A stretch of DNA of 47,189 nucleotides, taken from positions 1-47,189 of the forward strand of contig CAKTFH010000017.1 of the NCBI GenBank assembly GCA_934555895.1. The letters are read 5' to 3'. Shown piece by piece: positions 25,501 through 34,837 of this stretch; the first letter of the stretch is position 1, and each line of letters opens with the position of its first letter. The stretch is from an uncultured Muribaculaceae bacterium (GTDB taxonomy: Bacteria; Bacteroidota; Bacteroidia; Bacteroidales; Muribaculaceae). The translations under genes were made by a program, and so were the position numbers. The notes below the pieces were generated by a model that worked only from the letters and a program-made list of their open reading frames with translations, was not told where the DNA came from and did not search any database.

Positions 25501-27305
25501 TCAATATAGGTGAGAACCTTCTGACCGCTTACCTCAAGACGCAGATGATGCTCATGGCCCAGGAGCTGGTCCTTGGTGAACGCTGTGATGCGTGTGTCGG
25601 AGAAAATGGGGTCGTTGCTGTTGGCGTACTGATGGCGGCGCACCAGTGGATAGTCGCGGTCGTTGGTGTTCAGGGCCCACATGAAGTAGTTACTTGCTCC
25701 TTTGTAACCGAATATTATCGAAGCTGCGTCCTTGATAAGGGTGATATCGGCCTCGATGTCGTAGCGGAGGGTGCTCTCGGCGTCGCCGCTGACTGCCCAT
25801 GTGTAGGAGTCGGCCGTGGTGCCCTGGCGCAGGCGTCCGTTCACCACAGCGCCGCCGTTGAAGGCATAGTTGTCGGGATCGGAGAAATCTTCCTCGAAGA
25901 GGGTCTCGCCCGAGGCTGCAGTCACTTTCAGGTTGTCGAAGAACGCACGCTCCAACTCGCGAGCCTGCTTCTCGCCGTGGTTCTGGCGGAAGCCGATCTT
26001 GCCGTAGGCGAAATCACCTGTGCGTGTGTCCACCTGGATATTGTTGATGAAGGTGGTGGCGCGTTTGCCGTTCTCGGTCACCTCGATACGGAAACTGTAC
26101 TGCTTGTCGATTTCCAGCGGACAGATACCCGATAGGTCTACATTTTCGAGGCATGCACCGCCGCCGTTGAGCCATCGATGAGGACGCAGACGGGGCGCGT
26201 CGCCCTCGAGGTTGAACTGCCACATGTAGAAGTTGGATGCGTCTTTTGCGGCAAACACAATGCCGGCCGCAATCTGGTCGACGGTGAATTTGCCCTCAAA
26301 AGTATAGTCGCCCACGGTGGCGTCGGCTGTAAACTCATTCTGGAACTGAAGTGTGTCAGGACCATCGACACGCAACTGACCGTAGGCACAGTGCCCCACG
26401 CCGAAATTGCCATTATCATCGAAGGTATCGGCGAAAAGTATGCGACCGTCAGAAGCTGTCACTTTGAAATCGTCAAACCATGCCACTTCGGGATTACTTT
26501 TCTGCACATTGGCCTGGGCCGAACGGAAGCCGAGCTGACCATAGGGGAACGAGCCCAGACGGCTGTCAATCAGAGTGCCGTCGATATAGGTGTTGGCACG
26601 GGTGCCACCGTCGGTCACCTCAATGGTCATGTGATGCACCTCGTCGTTGGCCAGAGGCATCGGAAGCACTTTCTCTTCAAGGCACTGCGGATTACCGTTG
26701 GTCCAGCTGTGAGGGCGGAACATAGGTTTCTCCTTCTCAGTATTTATCTGCCACATATAGTAGTTGCTGTGGTCGGTAGCGCCCCATATAAGGCCTGCGG
26801 CCACACGCTGAACCTCAAAATCGGTCTCGATGGTATAATCGGTCACAGCGGGTGTGCCGGGATCCGTCACAGGCTGTGAGCCATCGGAAACGCGTATCCA
26901 CTGCGCTCCACTCCAGCCGGTGTCCATCAGGCCGGTTTCAAACATATCGGAGGCCGTTGCGGTCTCGCCATGGTTGTCGGCCACTGTCACACGCCAGTAG
27001 TAGCGGGTAGCAGGAGCGAGGCTGAGCCCTTCGAGCTGCACATTGGCGCTCTGAGGCGAGCTAACTGTGCCTGAGTCATAAACTATTGCACCCATCGAGG
27101 GGTCGGTCGACAGCTCCACCCGGTAGGTCTGCTGCATGGTGCCGCGTCGCTCCGATGTCAGCTGCCAGCTGAACGACGGAGACGCACAGTCGACACCCAC
27201 GGGCGACTTCAGATACTGCGTGCGCAACGTGCCCACCGTAAGCGCCTGGGCAGCAAGCGACGAGAGTAATGCCGCAGAAAGTGCGACAAACTTGAGATTG
27301 GTCAT
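22542..27305 (-). CDS. GH78 alpha-L-rhamnosidase with three extra LamG-like modules and a T9SS tail
   Basis: 1587 residues, where GH78 enzymes are usually about 700-1100. After a signal peptide (about 1-21) comes a fibronectin-like rhamnosidase N-domain (25-130). Three tandem concanavalin-like modules follow at about 155-295, 330-470 and 500-655, each with a SNYYMWQxN-type strand, a Thr-Tyr-Ile-Asp or Thr-Phe-Ile-Asn turn and a DNLKV/DDFKV end. The rhamnosidase jelly roll (about 695-870), linker domain (880-1030) and (alpha/alpha)6 catalytic domain (about 1040-1380) come next. The GH78 signature DCPQRDERLGWTAD gives E1079 and D1086, and GATTIWERW gives E1347, so it should be active on terminal alpha-L-rhamnose. 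The tail (1510-1587, TPNPATD ... VVKLLKR) is a type A T9SS sorting domain. It starts 78 bases after the regulator gene on the same strand. Confidence 0.9.
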   Translation of the reverse strand: MTNLKFVALSAALLSSLAAQALTVGTLRTQYLKSPVGVDCASPSFSWQLTSERRGTMQQTYRVELSTDPSMGAIVYDSGTVSSPQSANVQLEGLSLAPATRYYWRVTVADNHGETATASDMFETGLMDTGWSGAQWIRVSDGSQPVTDPGTPAVTDYTIETDFEVQRVAAGLIWGATDHSNYYMWQINTEKEKPMFRPHSWTNGNPQCLEEKVLPMPLANDEVHHMTIEVTDGGTRANTYIDGTLIDSRLGSFPYGQLGFRSAQANVQKSNPEVAWFDDFKVTASDGRILFADTFDDNGNFGVGHCAYGQLRVDGPDTLQFQNEFTADATVGDYTFEGKFTVDQIAAGIVFAAKDASNFYMWQFNLEGDAPRLRPHRWLNGGGACLENVDLSGICPLEIDKQYSFRIEVTENGKRATTFINNIQVDTRTGDFAYGKIGFRQNHGEKQARELERAFFDNLKVTAASGETLFEEDFSDPDNYAFNGGAVVNGRLRQGTTADSYTWAVSGDAESTLRYDIEADITLIKDAASIIFGYKGASNYFMWALNTNDRDYPLVRRHQYANSNDPIFSDTRITAFTKDQLLGHEHHLRLEVSGQKVLTYIDNILVDTYTDASGSLCNGLIGFRVYRGDVDEQAYWDNIRVTVYDAEGTPSVTMQENFEGSDRDFSTAEIVTVDGNHKLYSHSSNGQSIVLQDAATAAPRFRTAFNLPDNVKSARIYSSAMGVYNLYVNGERVGVKEADGTTVYDELMPGWTDYRSSVFYMTHDVTSMLHKGDNAIGALVASGWWGGEVSHGIYGSKGLAFIAKLVVELENGEVLTFVTDTDNWRSSTRGPVISGEIYHGEIFDARKNDNWTAPDYDASMWGAVMVDRQGKGQLMANEGPTVRIQKELVRKPLSYTVYEGITANGSTYGEINTVATTSGNAPIELKKGQTLVVDFGQNASGWCRFKVKGNAGASLTLRYSEILNDSGEADRGNDGPKGSIYTVALRSAKAMGRYTLLGDTDGETYSPTTTFYGFRYCEIVPSDDITLEELVAETVSSDIEETSTISVNNADVNKLYSNIMWGQRSNFLSVPTDCPQRDERLGWTADTQLFSLAASYNSQVQGFYHKWMRDMRDGQLPDGQFPNVAPFCWVEHGSAAWADAGVILPWNVYSMYGDKEIIRENYDAMERYMKWISTRTDGSYKYVGSDDRYGDWVAFENTDRKYVSVCYYGYMADLMSRMSAVLSTSEGDEYDVKAQEYATLFENIKSEFARRYISRGKLRQSSQCSHLLALKFNLLPDEKTAEASREALRTRIVNNGNRLATGFLGTSVINQTLSENGMVDLAYTLLLQHDCPSWLYSVDQGATTIWERWNSYTLEGGISKEIGMNSFNHYAYGAVGEWMYRHMAGIAPDDTHPGFEKMVLKPMFDPQYRITECSATFGSNYGPVKADWNTSKGGKYFYRVTVPANTTATLVLPSAPEGLSLFEGDNIASETEGVSDYTDDGTNVTMTLGSGSYLFGTSDAALGSVARPEAENSDITLTPNPATDMVKVTASAADPVAQVRITSLSGALMAMHEGVDSFSVASLPSAMYMVTVTTESGASRVVKLLKR

Positions 27306-27383
27306 GGATATTAAATAAAGTAAAGTGATATGCGATTGGTAATTCGGTATTAGCTTCTGACCTGCATGATGCGTTTAACGGAT

Positions 27384-30300
27384 TCATGAGGAGTGATTGG
27401 CGGCGTAATCCTTGGGGATTATGCCGAACTTGGCCTTGAAACACTTCGCGAAGTAGCTCGATGAAGTAAATCCGGCCTGAATGGCCACCTCGGTCACCCT
27501 CACGCCATCGCGCAGCAGGCGTGCAGAATAATCAAGACGATAATTCTTGAGATAGTCCACCGGTGTGAGGCCGGTGATGGCCTTAATACGCCGATAGAAA
27601 CTCGAGCGACTCATGTTCATCTGCTTGGCAAGCACATCGATAGAAAACTCCTCATCGTTGATGTTCTCGCCTATAAGCGAATTTAGCAGCTCTATAAACT
27701 CACCGTCGACTCTGTTGAGCAACGGAGTGCCGTCAGCAGAATTCAGCCCCTCCGACGAAGTAAGAACCGGCCGGCCTTCCTGAATACGGCGGTGGAAGAG
27801 CTCGCGCGTGCGCAGTATATTCTCTATCTGCTTCCTGAGCTGCCGCACTGAGAAAGGTTTCTCGATAAACACATCGGCTCCGCTCTCTATACCCTCCATC
27901 CTGGCGTCGGGACCAGTCTTGGCCGTAAGCATTATGAAGGGGATGTACGATGTCTCGGGATTGGCTTTCACCTTTCGAGCCAGCTCGGCGCCATCCATAT
28001 ACGGCATCATGAAGTCGGAGACGATGATGTCGATTTCCGGATGGTCAACGAGAGCCTGAAGCGCCTCCTGACCTCCGGTAGCGGTCACGATGCCATACCA
28101 TCTCCCAAGGGCTTCGCTGAGCGACTGAAGCAGTTCGGCATTGTCGTCGACTATGAGCAGTGTCACTTTATGGGCGCCCTCCTCCGTGTTCCGCGATGAG
28201 ATTTCAGGCAACGCCACGGTGTCGATACGTGCCTCCGGCCGCATCATCAGCTCGTCGGAGGCCTTTGCCTTAGCTGGGTCGCCCAAGGGCAGGGTGATGA
28301 CAAACGAGGCACCTTCCCCGTCGCCGCTGTCACGCACACCTATATCGCCGCCATGTGCGTTGGCGATGAGTTTTGCATAGGCCAGGCCGAGGCCAGTGCC
28401 AAGCGAGGCCGATACCCGTTCGGTGTCGATCTGGTAGTAGGTGTCGAAGATGCGCGGACGCTCTTTCTGGGGAATGCCGGGACCGTCATCGGCCACTATG
28501 ATGTTGAACTTTCCGTCGGCCGAAACATCAAGTGTCACATCCACCTTGTGGCGCGAATATTTCATGGCGTTGCCGAGGATGTTCATCACCACTCGGTCCA
28601 CCTTGTCGATGTCGATTACGGCATAAATATCTTCCGGCGGCATGTTGAGCGTCAGCTCCTTGCCACGCACGTTCATCGAATGCACAAAGCGATCTACAAT
28701 GTCGCGCAACAGCTCGCTTACATTACAGCGGCGGTAGTTGAGCTGCACCTCGCTGTCGTGCTCGGCCTTGCGGAAGTCAAGCAACTGGTTGGTGATGCCG
28801 AGCAGATAGCTTACATTACGTCTCATCGAAGTGATGTGGCGTCCCAGAGCTTTAGTAGCCTCCGGTTTTGGCGCCGGAGAGTCTGGCGTTTCCTCAATCT
28901 CCTCCGCCATCTGCTCGAGAGGTATATTGATAAGCGTGAGCGGTGTGCGGATTTCATGCACGAGATTCACGAAAAATCTCATCTTCGATTCGAAAGTCTC
29001 ACGTTCCCGCTGGGTCTGCAGTTCGTTGATACGCCACTGGTAGTGACGGTTCATCCGGCGCCGGTATAACAGCAATGCGCCGAACACTATCAGCATTATG
29101 AACAGAGCATAGGCGATATAAGCAGGTGTGGTGAGATACCACGGCGGTAGCACTATTATGGTGAGCTCCTCTATAGGAGCATCGGTCACGATATTGGGCC
29201 GCAGGCGGAAAATGTAGGTTCCGGGACGGAGGTCTGTATAAGTCACCTGAGAACCGGCGTCACGAATCCAGACTTTATCTACCCCCTCGAGCTGATAGTC
29301 GAAGCGCACCGGAGGCATGTCGCCCTGTCTTGAAGCCGAAAAACGCAGTGTAAAGGTATTGTCGGCATAGGGTATCTTTATCTCGTCGCGGGTATAGAGC
29401 AGTGAATTGAGGCCCAGACGCTCCACCTCGGCCTGACTGTCGTCGAGATATGGAAAACTGATGCTCTGCACATATGCTCTCACGTGGCGGTTGGTGCCTC
29501 TCTTGATACGCGGGTCGAAACGCCAGAAGCCGTCGGCCGAGCCGAAGAGTATGTCGCCCGTGTCAAGGCGGCATGCCGCCCCGGCGGGAGCCGAGTTCAC
29601 ATGTTCGCCCGCGCGATATGCAAAATAGGTGGGGGTGTGGTCGTCGGTCGTCACCCTGATAAGACTTTCGCATGTGCCTATCCACATGTCGCCGTTGTTA
29701 CCCTCCTGCAGGAACATCACGGGATGCTCTCGGCTCATGGATATAGCCAGAGGAGCAAAGTCATCGCTGTTCTCATCGAGAAAATACACCTTGTTGCCCT
29801 GCACTGCCCAGAGTATGCCGCGGCTGTCGAGATACAGCTCCGACAAAGGGCGATGGCCCAGTGCGGGCGAATCGAAGCCATGAAACATTTCGCCCTCCAT
29901 GTCGCGGCAATAGAGACCGTCGGATGCTGTGGCCGCCCAAAGACGGCCGCGGCTGTCTTCCTGCATGGCCACGAAAGGCGTATGGCTGCCTATCTCCTTA
30001 AGTGTGACAAAATTGTCTTTTTCGGCGTTGTATTTCGTCAGGCCCCATGTGGTGAGCACAAATATCTCGCCTCCCGATGTGCGATACACATCGTTGATAT
30101 CATTCGATATCACGGCATACGGGATGCTTTCATCGTAGATATAATTCTCCACGGCTTGTGTCACGGTGTTGTAGCGCAGCAGACCGTGGTGGCGTGTGCC
30201 AATCCAGAGGTTGTCGCCGTCGACGGTGAGCGATGTCACCGCCACATCGTCGAGGCCGGGCACCGGTCGCCGCTCCTTCACTCCGGTGTCGGGTTCGAGC

Positions 30301-31430
30301 CACAGCAGACCGCGGTCGGTGCCTACCCACACATGCACACCGTCGGCAGCAGGCACTATGGCGCTCACCTGCCCGTCGGCGTCAAAATCGTCGTTCATCT
30401 TCACCTGCCGGAAATCAGGAGCGAAGGGTTTCTCTACATCCACGCCCGCGGGGCTCACCACCAGGAACGACAGATCGCTGTCGCGTGTCAGTGCCGTAAC
30501 GCTGCGGCCGGCCTTGCGCAGGGCCTCGGCATCAGACTGCATGCGCTCCACTTTCGCGGTGCGCATATCATAAAGCAAGATGCCTCCGTCGGTGCCGATG
30601 AGCACATTTCCGTTGTCATCGGGCAGCAACGCGCTTATCTCGCCGCCTATTTCATCGGCCGAGGCGAGATTCATGGTCTGCTCGAGAGGGTCATATCTGT
30701 AAAGGCTCGTGTTGCATGCCACCCACACATCACGACCTGTGATGGCCAGTGAGATGGGATTTTTATCAGTCACATAGCCTGGGATATCGATACTTCGGAT
30801 ATATTTGCCGTCGGTGGCGAATATCTGCAGCTTGCCGTCTATACCGGCCGCATACACGCGGCCGCCATCGGTAATGGCATCGTTGAAGAATGCCCCGTGG
30901 CGACTGTTCTGCGTCAGAGTCGAGTCGGCTGTGTCATAAACGAAGAATCCCTGTCCACGGGTGAAAATCCATATATGGGCGCCGCCGTCGGCATCGAGTA
31001 TTTTTCTCACCGGCGAGCTCACCGGCACCCCGTAGCGGGTTCGCATAGGGAAAACCGACGAAGTGTTGGACCTACGGCGGAACACACACAGACCGAGAGT
31101 GCCACCGAAAAGGATGTCATCGCCGAGCTCGAAAAGCGCGCTCACATTCATGCCTTCGGTAGAGGGCACTACCCCGCCCACAGGTTCATATACATTCTGC
31201 CCGTTGCCGTCGTAACATGCCAGACCAGAATGTGTGCCTACCCACAGAAAACCCATGTGGTCGCGCAGAGCGCACTGAGGAGTGCGTCCGTGGGCAAGGT
31301 CTGCGCCGATAAACTCGCTTGAGAACGACTTCTCCACTGCCGCGGCACACAATGTCATGCACCACAGCAGAACGATGGCAATCAGACGGTCAAAACCGTT
31401 TTCCCAATTCAATTCAAGGCTTATTCGCAT
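27384..31430 (-). CDS. Hybrid two-component system regulator of the PUL
   Basis: The ATG at 31430 (1348 residues) is preferred over the longest frame, because the promoter lies between them. Residues about 15-31 form a signal/anchor helix. Fourteen-odd propeller repeats (GFLWVGTHSGL, NLWIGTRHHGL, RLWAATASDGLY and others) fill about 40-640, then a Y_Y_Y sensor domain (about 680-760) and a membrane helix (about 767-789). The kinase has H825 in NLVHEIRTPL and an ATP-binding DDGPGIP box. The receiver carries the phospho-acceptor D1139 in VSDFMMPYMDG. An AraC-type DNA-binding domain ends the protein. The periplasmic sensor should bind a released oligosaccharide and switch on the PUL. It is the only regulator seen. 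It ends 78 bases before the GH78 start. Confidence 0.95.
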   Translation of the reverse strand: MRISLELNWENGFDRLIAIVLLWCMTLCAAAVEKSFSSEFIGADLAHGRTPQCALRDHMGFLWVGTHSGLACYDGNGQNVYEPVGGVVPSTEGMNVSALFELGDDILFGGTLGLCVFRRRSNTSSVFPMRTRYGVPVSSPVRKILDADGGAHIWIFTRGQGFFVYDTADSTLTQNSRHGAFFNDAITDGGRVYAAGIDGKLQIFATDGKYIRSIDIPGYVTDKNPISLAITGRDVWVACNTSLYRYDPLEQTMNLASADEIGGEISALLPDDNGNVLIGTDGGILLYDMRTAKVERMQSDAEALRKAGRSVTALTRDSDLSFLVVSPAGVDVEKPFAPDFRQVKMNDDFDADGQVSAIVPAADGVHVWVGTDRGLLWLEPDTGVKERRPVPGLDDVAVTSLTVDGDNLWIGTRHHGLLRYNTVTQAVENYIYDESIPYAVISNDINDVYRTSGGEIFVLTTWGLTKYNAEKDNFVTLKEIGSHTPFVAMQEDSRGRLWAATASDGLYCRDMEGEMFHGFDSPALGHRPLSELYLDSRGILWAVQGNKVYFLDENSDDFAPLAISMSREHPVMFLQEGNNGDMWIGTCESLIRVTTDDHTPTYFAYRAGEHVNSAPAGAACRLDTGDILFGSADGFWRFDPRIKRGTNRHVRAYVQSISFPYLDDSQAEVERLGLNSLLYTRDEIKIPYADNTFTLRFSASRQGDMPPVRFDYQLEGVDKVWIRDAGSQVTYTDLRPGTYIFRLRPNIVTDAPIEELTIIVLPPWYLTTPAYIAYALFIMLIVFGALLLYRRRMNRHYQWRINELQTQRERETFESKMRFFVNLVHEIRTPLTLINIPLEQMAEEIEETPDSPAPKPEATKALGRHITSMRRNVSYLLGITNQLLDFRKAEHDSEVQLNYRRCNVSELLRDIVDRFVHSMNVRGKELTLNMPPEDIYAVIDIDKVDRVVMNILGNAMKYSRHKVDVTLDVSADGKFNIIVADDGPGIPQKERPRIFDTYYQIDTERVSASLGTGLGLAYAKLIANAHGGDIGVRDSGDGEGASFVITLPLGDPAKAKASDELMMRPEARIDTVALPEISSRNTEEGAHKVTLLIVDDNAELLQSLSEALGRWYGIVTATGGQEALQALVDHPEIDIIVSDFMMPYMDGAELARKVKANPETSYIPFIMLTAKTGPDARMEGIESGADVFIEKPFSVRQLRKQIENILRTRELFHRRIQEGRPVLTSSEGLNSADGTPLLNRVDGEFIELLNSLIGENINDEEFSIDVLAKQMNMSRSSFYRRIKAITGLTPVDYLKNYRLDYSARLLRDGVRVTEVAIQAGFTSSSYFAKCFKAKFGIIPKDYAANHSS

Positions 31431-31478
31431 CAAAGGCAGATGGATGAAAAATCCGGCAGCAAAATTGCATTCGCGCGG

Positions 31479-31510
31479 TAAAGATACGATTTTCTTCCAT
31501 GATACGCAAA
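31479..31510 (-). promoter_or_regulatory. Candidate promoter of the hybrid regulator
   Basis: Leftwards, a -33 element TTTG (31510-31507) is followed after 20 bases by TATCTTTA (31486-31479), one mismatch from TAnnTTTG. Transcription would start about 40 bases before the ATG at 31430, supporting that start codon. Confidence 0.5.
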
Positions 31511-31544
31511 TTTCGCCTTCACACGCCTCTGTTTCGGGTGTATA

Positions 31545-31583
31545 CAAAAAAATGGGAGGAGCACCTGTGTGGCGCCCCTCCCG
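31545..31583 (-). terminator. Terminator of the 953-residue protein gene
   Basis: A GC-rich imperfect stem (GGGAGGAGCA at about 31554-31563 against the run at 31571-31582) is followed leftwards by seven T residues (31551-31545 on the opposite strand). It ends the leftward transcript of the 953-residue gene before the regulator promoter. Confidence 0.7.
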
Positions 31584-31618
31584 AGGTTATGGTGAACTAA
31601 ATGAACTTGTCAGTCAGT
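31571..31618 (-). repeat. 3' untranslated repeat, copy 1
   Basis: Bases 31588-31618 are identical over 31 positions to 34838-34868. The neighbouring GC-rich arm (31571-31582) is identical to 34822-34833, with a small indel between the two blocks. Both copies lie between the stop codon and terminator of the paralogous secreted-protein genes. The repeat shows that the duplication included the 3' untranslated region. Confidence 0.8.
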
Positions 31619-31648
31619 CGACCGGTTTTTTCGAAGTCGCAGCGCAGG

Positions 31649-34510
31649 TTATTTGACCACGAACTTCTTGCCGTTGCTGATATAGATGCCGGGAGCGGTG
31701 GGCTGGGCCACCTGGATGCCCTGCAGGTTGTAGACGCGACCGTCGGTAGCAGCGGCAGCGGGATTGCTGATAACGACCTCTTCGATGCCGTTAAGCGCCT
31801 CAGCCTCGGCTTTAACCACATCCTTGCTTGCATCGGCACCGTAATAGAGCAGACGGAAGTTGTCGGCTACCAGCCATTCGTCGTCCACACCCTTCTGGTC
31901 CTTCATGATACCGATCTCGAAGTCGGCGCTTACACCGTCGTTCTCGATGGCAAGATAGGTCTTGTAGGCACCCATGCGGAAAGCCATAGCGGCCTGAGCA
32001 GGCCACTGCGGGAAGTAGAAGGTCTCGCCGGCCTCATTGGTGGCATTGCCGAACTCACCGGGGCAGAAGTTGAGGTAACGTTTGTCGAGGATATCGGGCA
32101 CATCCTGTACATCGTCGAAGTCCGTACCGCCGAAGAGGTAAGGGCCGGGGGCGAATTCATTGTCCACACAGGTTGTGTGGCTGCCATAGCGGAAAAATGC
32201 GGTGGCCGACATCATATAGGTGCCGACAGGCATATCCTCAAGGATGGTGCTGACGGTGCACGAACCGCTGTTCCACGACTCGAACACAAAATCATTGTCG
32301 CAGGCACCACGGTTGGCAATCACTGAGTTACCGCCGCCGTCGTGTGCCAGTGTCCACATGTCGATGGGCGCACGCTGGTTGAAGCCGGGGTTCTGGATGA
32401 GGTAGGATACATCCACGGGGTTCTCGAGCGAGGCCTTCTCGATCAGTGCCTTGCGCTCCTCGAGAGTGACGAGCTTCCACTGTGCGTTGAGGTCGTTGGG
32501 ATCAAGCACACCGCGGTGCTCGGTGCCCACGTTGGTCTCGTCGCGTTTGGTGTTGTCGGTCGACGAATAGGGGTCCCATGCCCAGTAAACGCCTTCATAG
32601 TCGGCCTGGGTGATGTGGTATACATTCTCCTTGCCCTCTACAGGAGTGAAGAGCCACTTGCCAGCCTTGGCGCAGTCGCAATAACCGCGATAGTTGAGAT
32701 AATATTTCGGTTCACCGTTGCCGTCCACACCGTTCTGAAGGTGTGTGTTGATGTGGAAGGTGCCTGCCGCTATGTCAGCTTCAGCGTCTTCATCGGTCTC
32801 AAGGGTCATGAGCTGGCCGATATAGCCGAGAGCTGCGTGAGCACCCCAGTCAGAGCCACCCTGCAGGAACTGTTTCTGACCAACGTTGTAGATGTAGAAG
32901 TCGCCTGTTGTAGCCTTTGCGCCCTTGAATACATCTTCCTGCTTCTCGGCCAAAGCACGACGACGGAGAATGCGCAGGTGGTCAAGAGCCTCCTGGAAGC
33001 CGGCCTTGGTGGATGAAGCGTTGAAGAGAGCCTCAGCTTCCGAGAGGTCCATATCGTGACAGCGGGCCTTAACATCATTGTAGGTGGTGATGATGGAAGC
33101 TGCGTCCTTCACGCTGGCGATGCTCGCACCAAGGTCGAGTGCGGCCACGCGCATTGCGGGGATGTTACCACCTGCGAGAGCTTCTTCAGCCTGTGCGATG
33201 ACAGCCTTCACACCGTCGGTGGTGGGAATAGACTTGGCCTCCTCGATGAGCGATGCAAGCTCGGCTGCGATGGCTGCCGACGAGGGAGTGTCGACTGCTG
33301 TGTTCACATACTCAAGCTGCCAGTTGTCATACACGAGCCAGTCGTGGTCCGAAGCCTCTTTCTTCTCCACGCCGAGCACCAGAGTGCCGTCGGTGACGGT
33401 TGTGGTAATCCACTCGTTCTGATACGAATCGGGGAAGTAGAAAAAGAGGTGCGATGCGCAAAGCAAGCCATTGGGAATGTACAGGCCACGCTCCTCGTTA
33501 AACGCGAAGTTGCCGTCGAAAGGAGTCTCGTCCTTGAAAGCCTCATCGGTGATGAGCTTAATTTTCTTGGTCTCGCCGTTTGCGAAATATTCAGCGCGGC
33601 GTGCGCCTGTGCCCTCGTCGTAGCGGGTCCAGAAATCGGCGTCCCACTCAGGATCAATGGCATCGCCGTCGCGATAGTAACCCTGCACGCGGAAACGATA
33701 GGTGCCGTTGGGGAGCCCCTTGATGACAACAAAGTCCTGATAGTCTTCAATCATATGCCATGCCTCACGCACGCGGTTACAACGTGGGTCACCGCTGTCG
33801 CCGCCGCTGGTCACGTTGCCTACCTGATTACGTGTTTCTTTTTTGACAGCGCGGCGTGTACGGTATTCGGTGTTGTCACCGGCACGACGGTCGGCTGTGG
33901 CGAAGTCGTGACCTGGCACGATCCATGTCATATCCACCGGACCGTTGGCTACCTGCTGCTTGGCCATGTTGATGCGCTCCTCGCGGGTGACGAACTGCCA
34001 AGTGTCGCCTGTGACCTCCACGCCGTAGTCGCCGAGCATTCCGTCTACCTCACCCAATTTGCCGGGCTTTGTGGCGTCGAAGCCGCTGCCCTCAAGTGCG
34101 GTAATGGTGTAGGCGTTGGGCACACCTTCCACGGTTACCGGAGCGATGCTCCAGTAGCTCACGGGGTTGCCGGTATCGAGATAGTGGTTGTCGATGTTGA
34201 GCGAATTGTTATGGTCGAACTTCGGGTCGATCTGATATTTTACAATAGCGTTGCCGTCGGCATCCTCCCCTGCCACTGCGATGATGCCCCAGTCGAGGCC
34301 GTACTGATGCAGATGGGCGCGGGTGGTCCAGTCAAGGGTGGGGTTTGAGTTCTCGTTGTTGTGAAGGAACATGCCGCTCTCCACCTGATAGAGGTAGAGG
34401 TCCTGAGTGCCTTCGGTGTGGATGGGCACGCCGGTGTAGGGCGAAGCCGCATACCCCGCCGAGCACACTCCGAGAAGTCCTAAGCCAAGGAGTAAATTTT
34501 TGTTTCTCAT
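31649..34510 (-). CDS. Large secreted protein with internal duplication, paralogue 1
   Basis: 953 residues with a signal peptide (about 1-22). Two homologous halves can be seen. Half one: a beta-rich lobe (36-175, starting DLYLYQVESGMFL) and a jelly-roll-like lobe (185-402, with NPVDM-like, LPNGTYRFRVQGYYRDGD and DWLVYDNWQLEYV motifs). A helical linker spans about 405-530. Half two repeats the order: GDFYIYNVGQKQFL (535-682), then NPVDVSYLIQNPGF, MPVGTYMMSATAFFRYG and EWLVADNFRLLYYG (690-892). The tail DGRVYNLQGIQV ... GIYISNGKKFVVK is sorting-like. No catalytic signature is recognised, so glycan binding or adhesion is a guess. It is co-oriented with, and about 390 bases downstream of, its close paralogue, with its own terminator. 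Confidence 0.75.
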   Translation of the reverse strand: MRNKNLLLGLGLLGVCSAGYAASPYTGVPIHTEGTQDLYLYQVESGMFLHNNENSNPTLDWTTRAHLHQYGLDWGIIAVAGEDADGNAIVKYQIDPKFDHNNSLNIDNHYLDTGNPVSYWSIAPVTVEGVPNAYTITALEGSGFDATKPGKLGEVDGMLGDYGVEVTGDTWQFVTREERINMAKQQVANGPVDMTWIVPGHDFATADRRAGDNTEYRTRRAVKKETRNQVGNVTSGGDSGDPRCNRVREAWHMIEDYQDFVVIKGLPNGTYRFRVQGYYRDGDAIDPEWDADFWTRYDEGTGARRAEYFANGETKKIKLITDEAFKDETPFDGNFAFNEERGLYIPNGLLCASHLFFYFPDSYQNEWITTTVTDGTLVLGVEKKEASDHDWLVYDNWQLEYVNTAVDTPSSAAIAAELASLIEEAKSIPTTDGVKAVIAQAEEALAGGNIPAMRVAALDLGASIASVKDAASIITTYNDVKARCHDMDLSEAEALFNASSTKAGFQEALDHLRILRRRALAEKQEDVFKGAKATTGDFYIYNVGQKQFLQGGSDWGAHAALGYIGQLMTLETDEDAEADIAAGTFHINTHLQNGVDGNGEPKYYLNYRGYCDCAKAGKWLFTPVEGKENVYHITQADYEGVYWAWDPYSSTDNTKRDETNVGTEHRGVLDPNDLNAQWKLVTLEERKALIEKASLENPVDVSYLIQNPGFNQRAPIDMWTLAHDGGGNSVIANRGACDNDFVFESWNSGSCTVSTILEDMPVGTYMMSATAFFRYGSHTTCVDNEFAPGPYLFGGTDFDDVQDVPDILDKRYLNFCPGEFGNATNEAGETFYFPQWPAQAAMAFRMGAYKTYLAIENDGVSADFEIGIMKDQKGVDDEWLVADNFRLLYYGADASKDVVKAEAEALNGIEEVVISNPAAAATDGRVYNLQGIQVAQPTAPGIYISNGKKFVVK

Positions 34511-34681
34511 AAAGGTAGGTTGGTTAAATATAGTTTAAGGTTAAAGCCGCCATGTGCAACAAATGCACACACGCACTTATATTGTGATAAATAAAAAGCT
34601 TGCGTTAAAATTTGAATGATGAAAATTTTTCAGGTATTCGGTATATCGCGAAGACGCCACTGCCGTCGCCATTTTCGCCTA

Positions 34682-34689
34682 CAAAAATA
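34682..34689 (-). promoter_or_regulatory. Candidate -7 element for the 953-residue gene
   Basis: Leftward TATTTTTG fits the TAnnTTTG consensus in an AT-rich stretch upstream of the ATG at 34510. The missing spaced -33 element keeps the call tentative. Confidence 0.35.
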
Positions 34690-34804
34690 GACGAACAAAA
34701 CAATATATAAATGTCAATACTATATAATTTTTGTTAATATTTGTGTTAATATTTGCAAAATAGCCCTACAAAGTCTGTAGGGCACATCTTGCTGAAAAGT
34801 AAAA

Positions 34805-34833
34805 GGGAGGGGCGCCGAAATGGCGCCCCTCCC
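34805..34833 (-). terminator. Terminator of the 939-residue protein gene
   Basis: A perfect 12-base GC-rich stem (34805-34816 against 34822-34833) with a 5-base loop is followed leftwards by a T-run (opposite 34804-34801). Its right arm is identical to that in the downstream paralogue's terminator. Confidence 0.85.
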
Positions 34834-34837
34834 GGGA

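Noticed and set aside
31431..31547. Longer N-terminus for the hybrid regulator
   Set aside because: The extra 39 residues precede the natural signal/anchor region, and a well-spaced promoter lies within this stretch, so they would not be transcribed.
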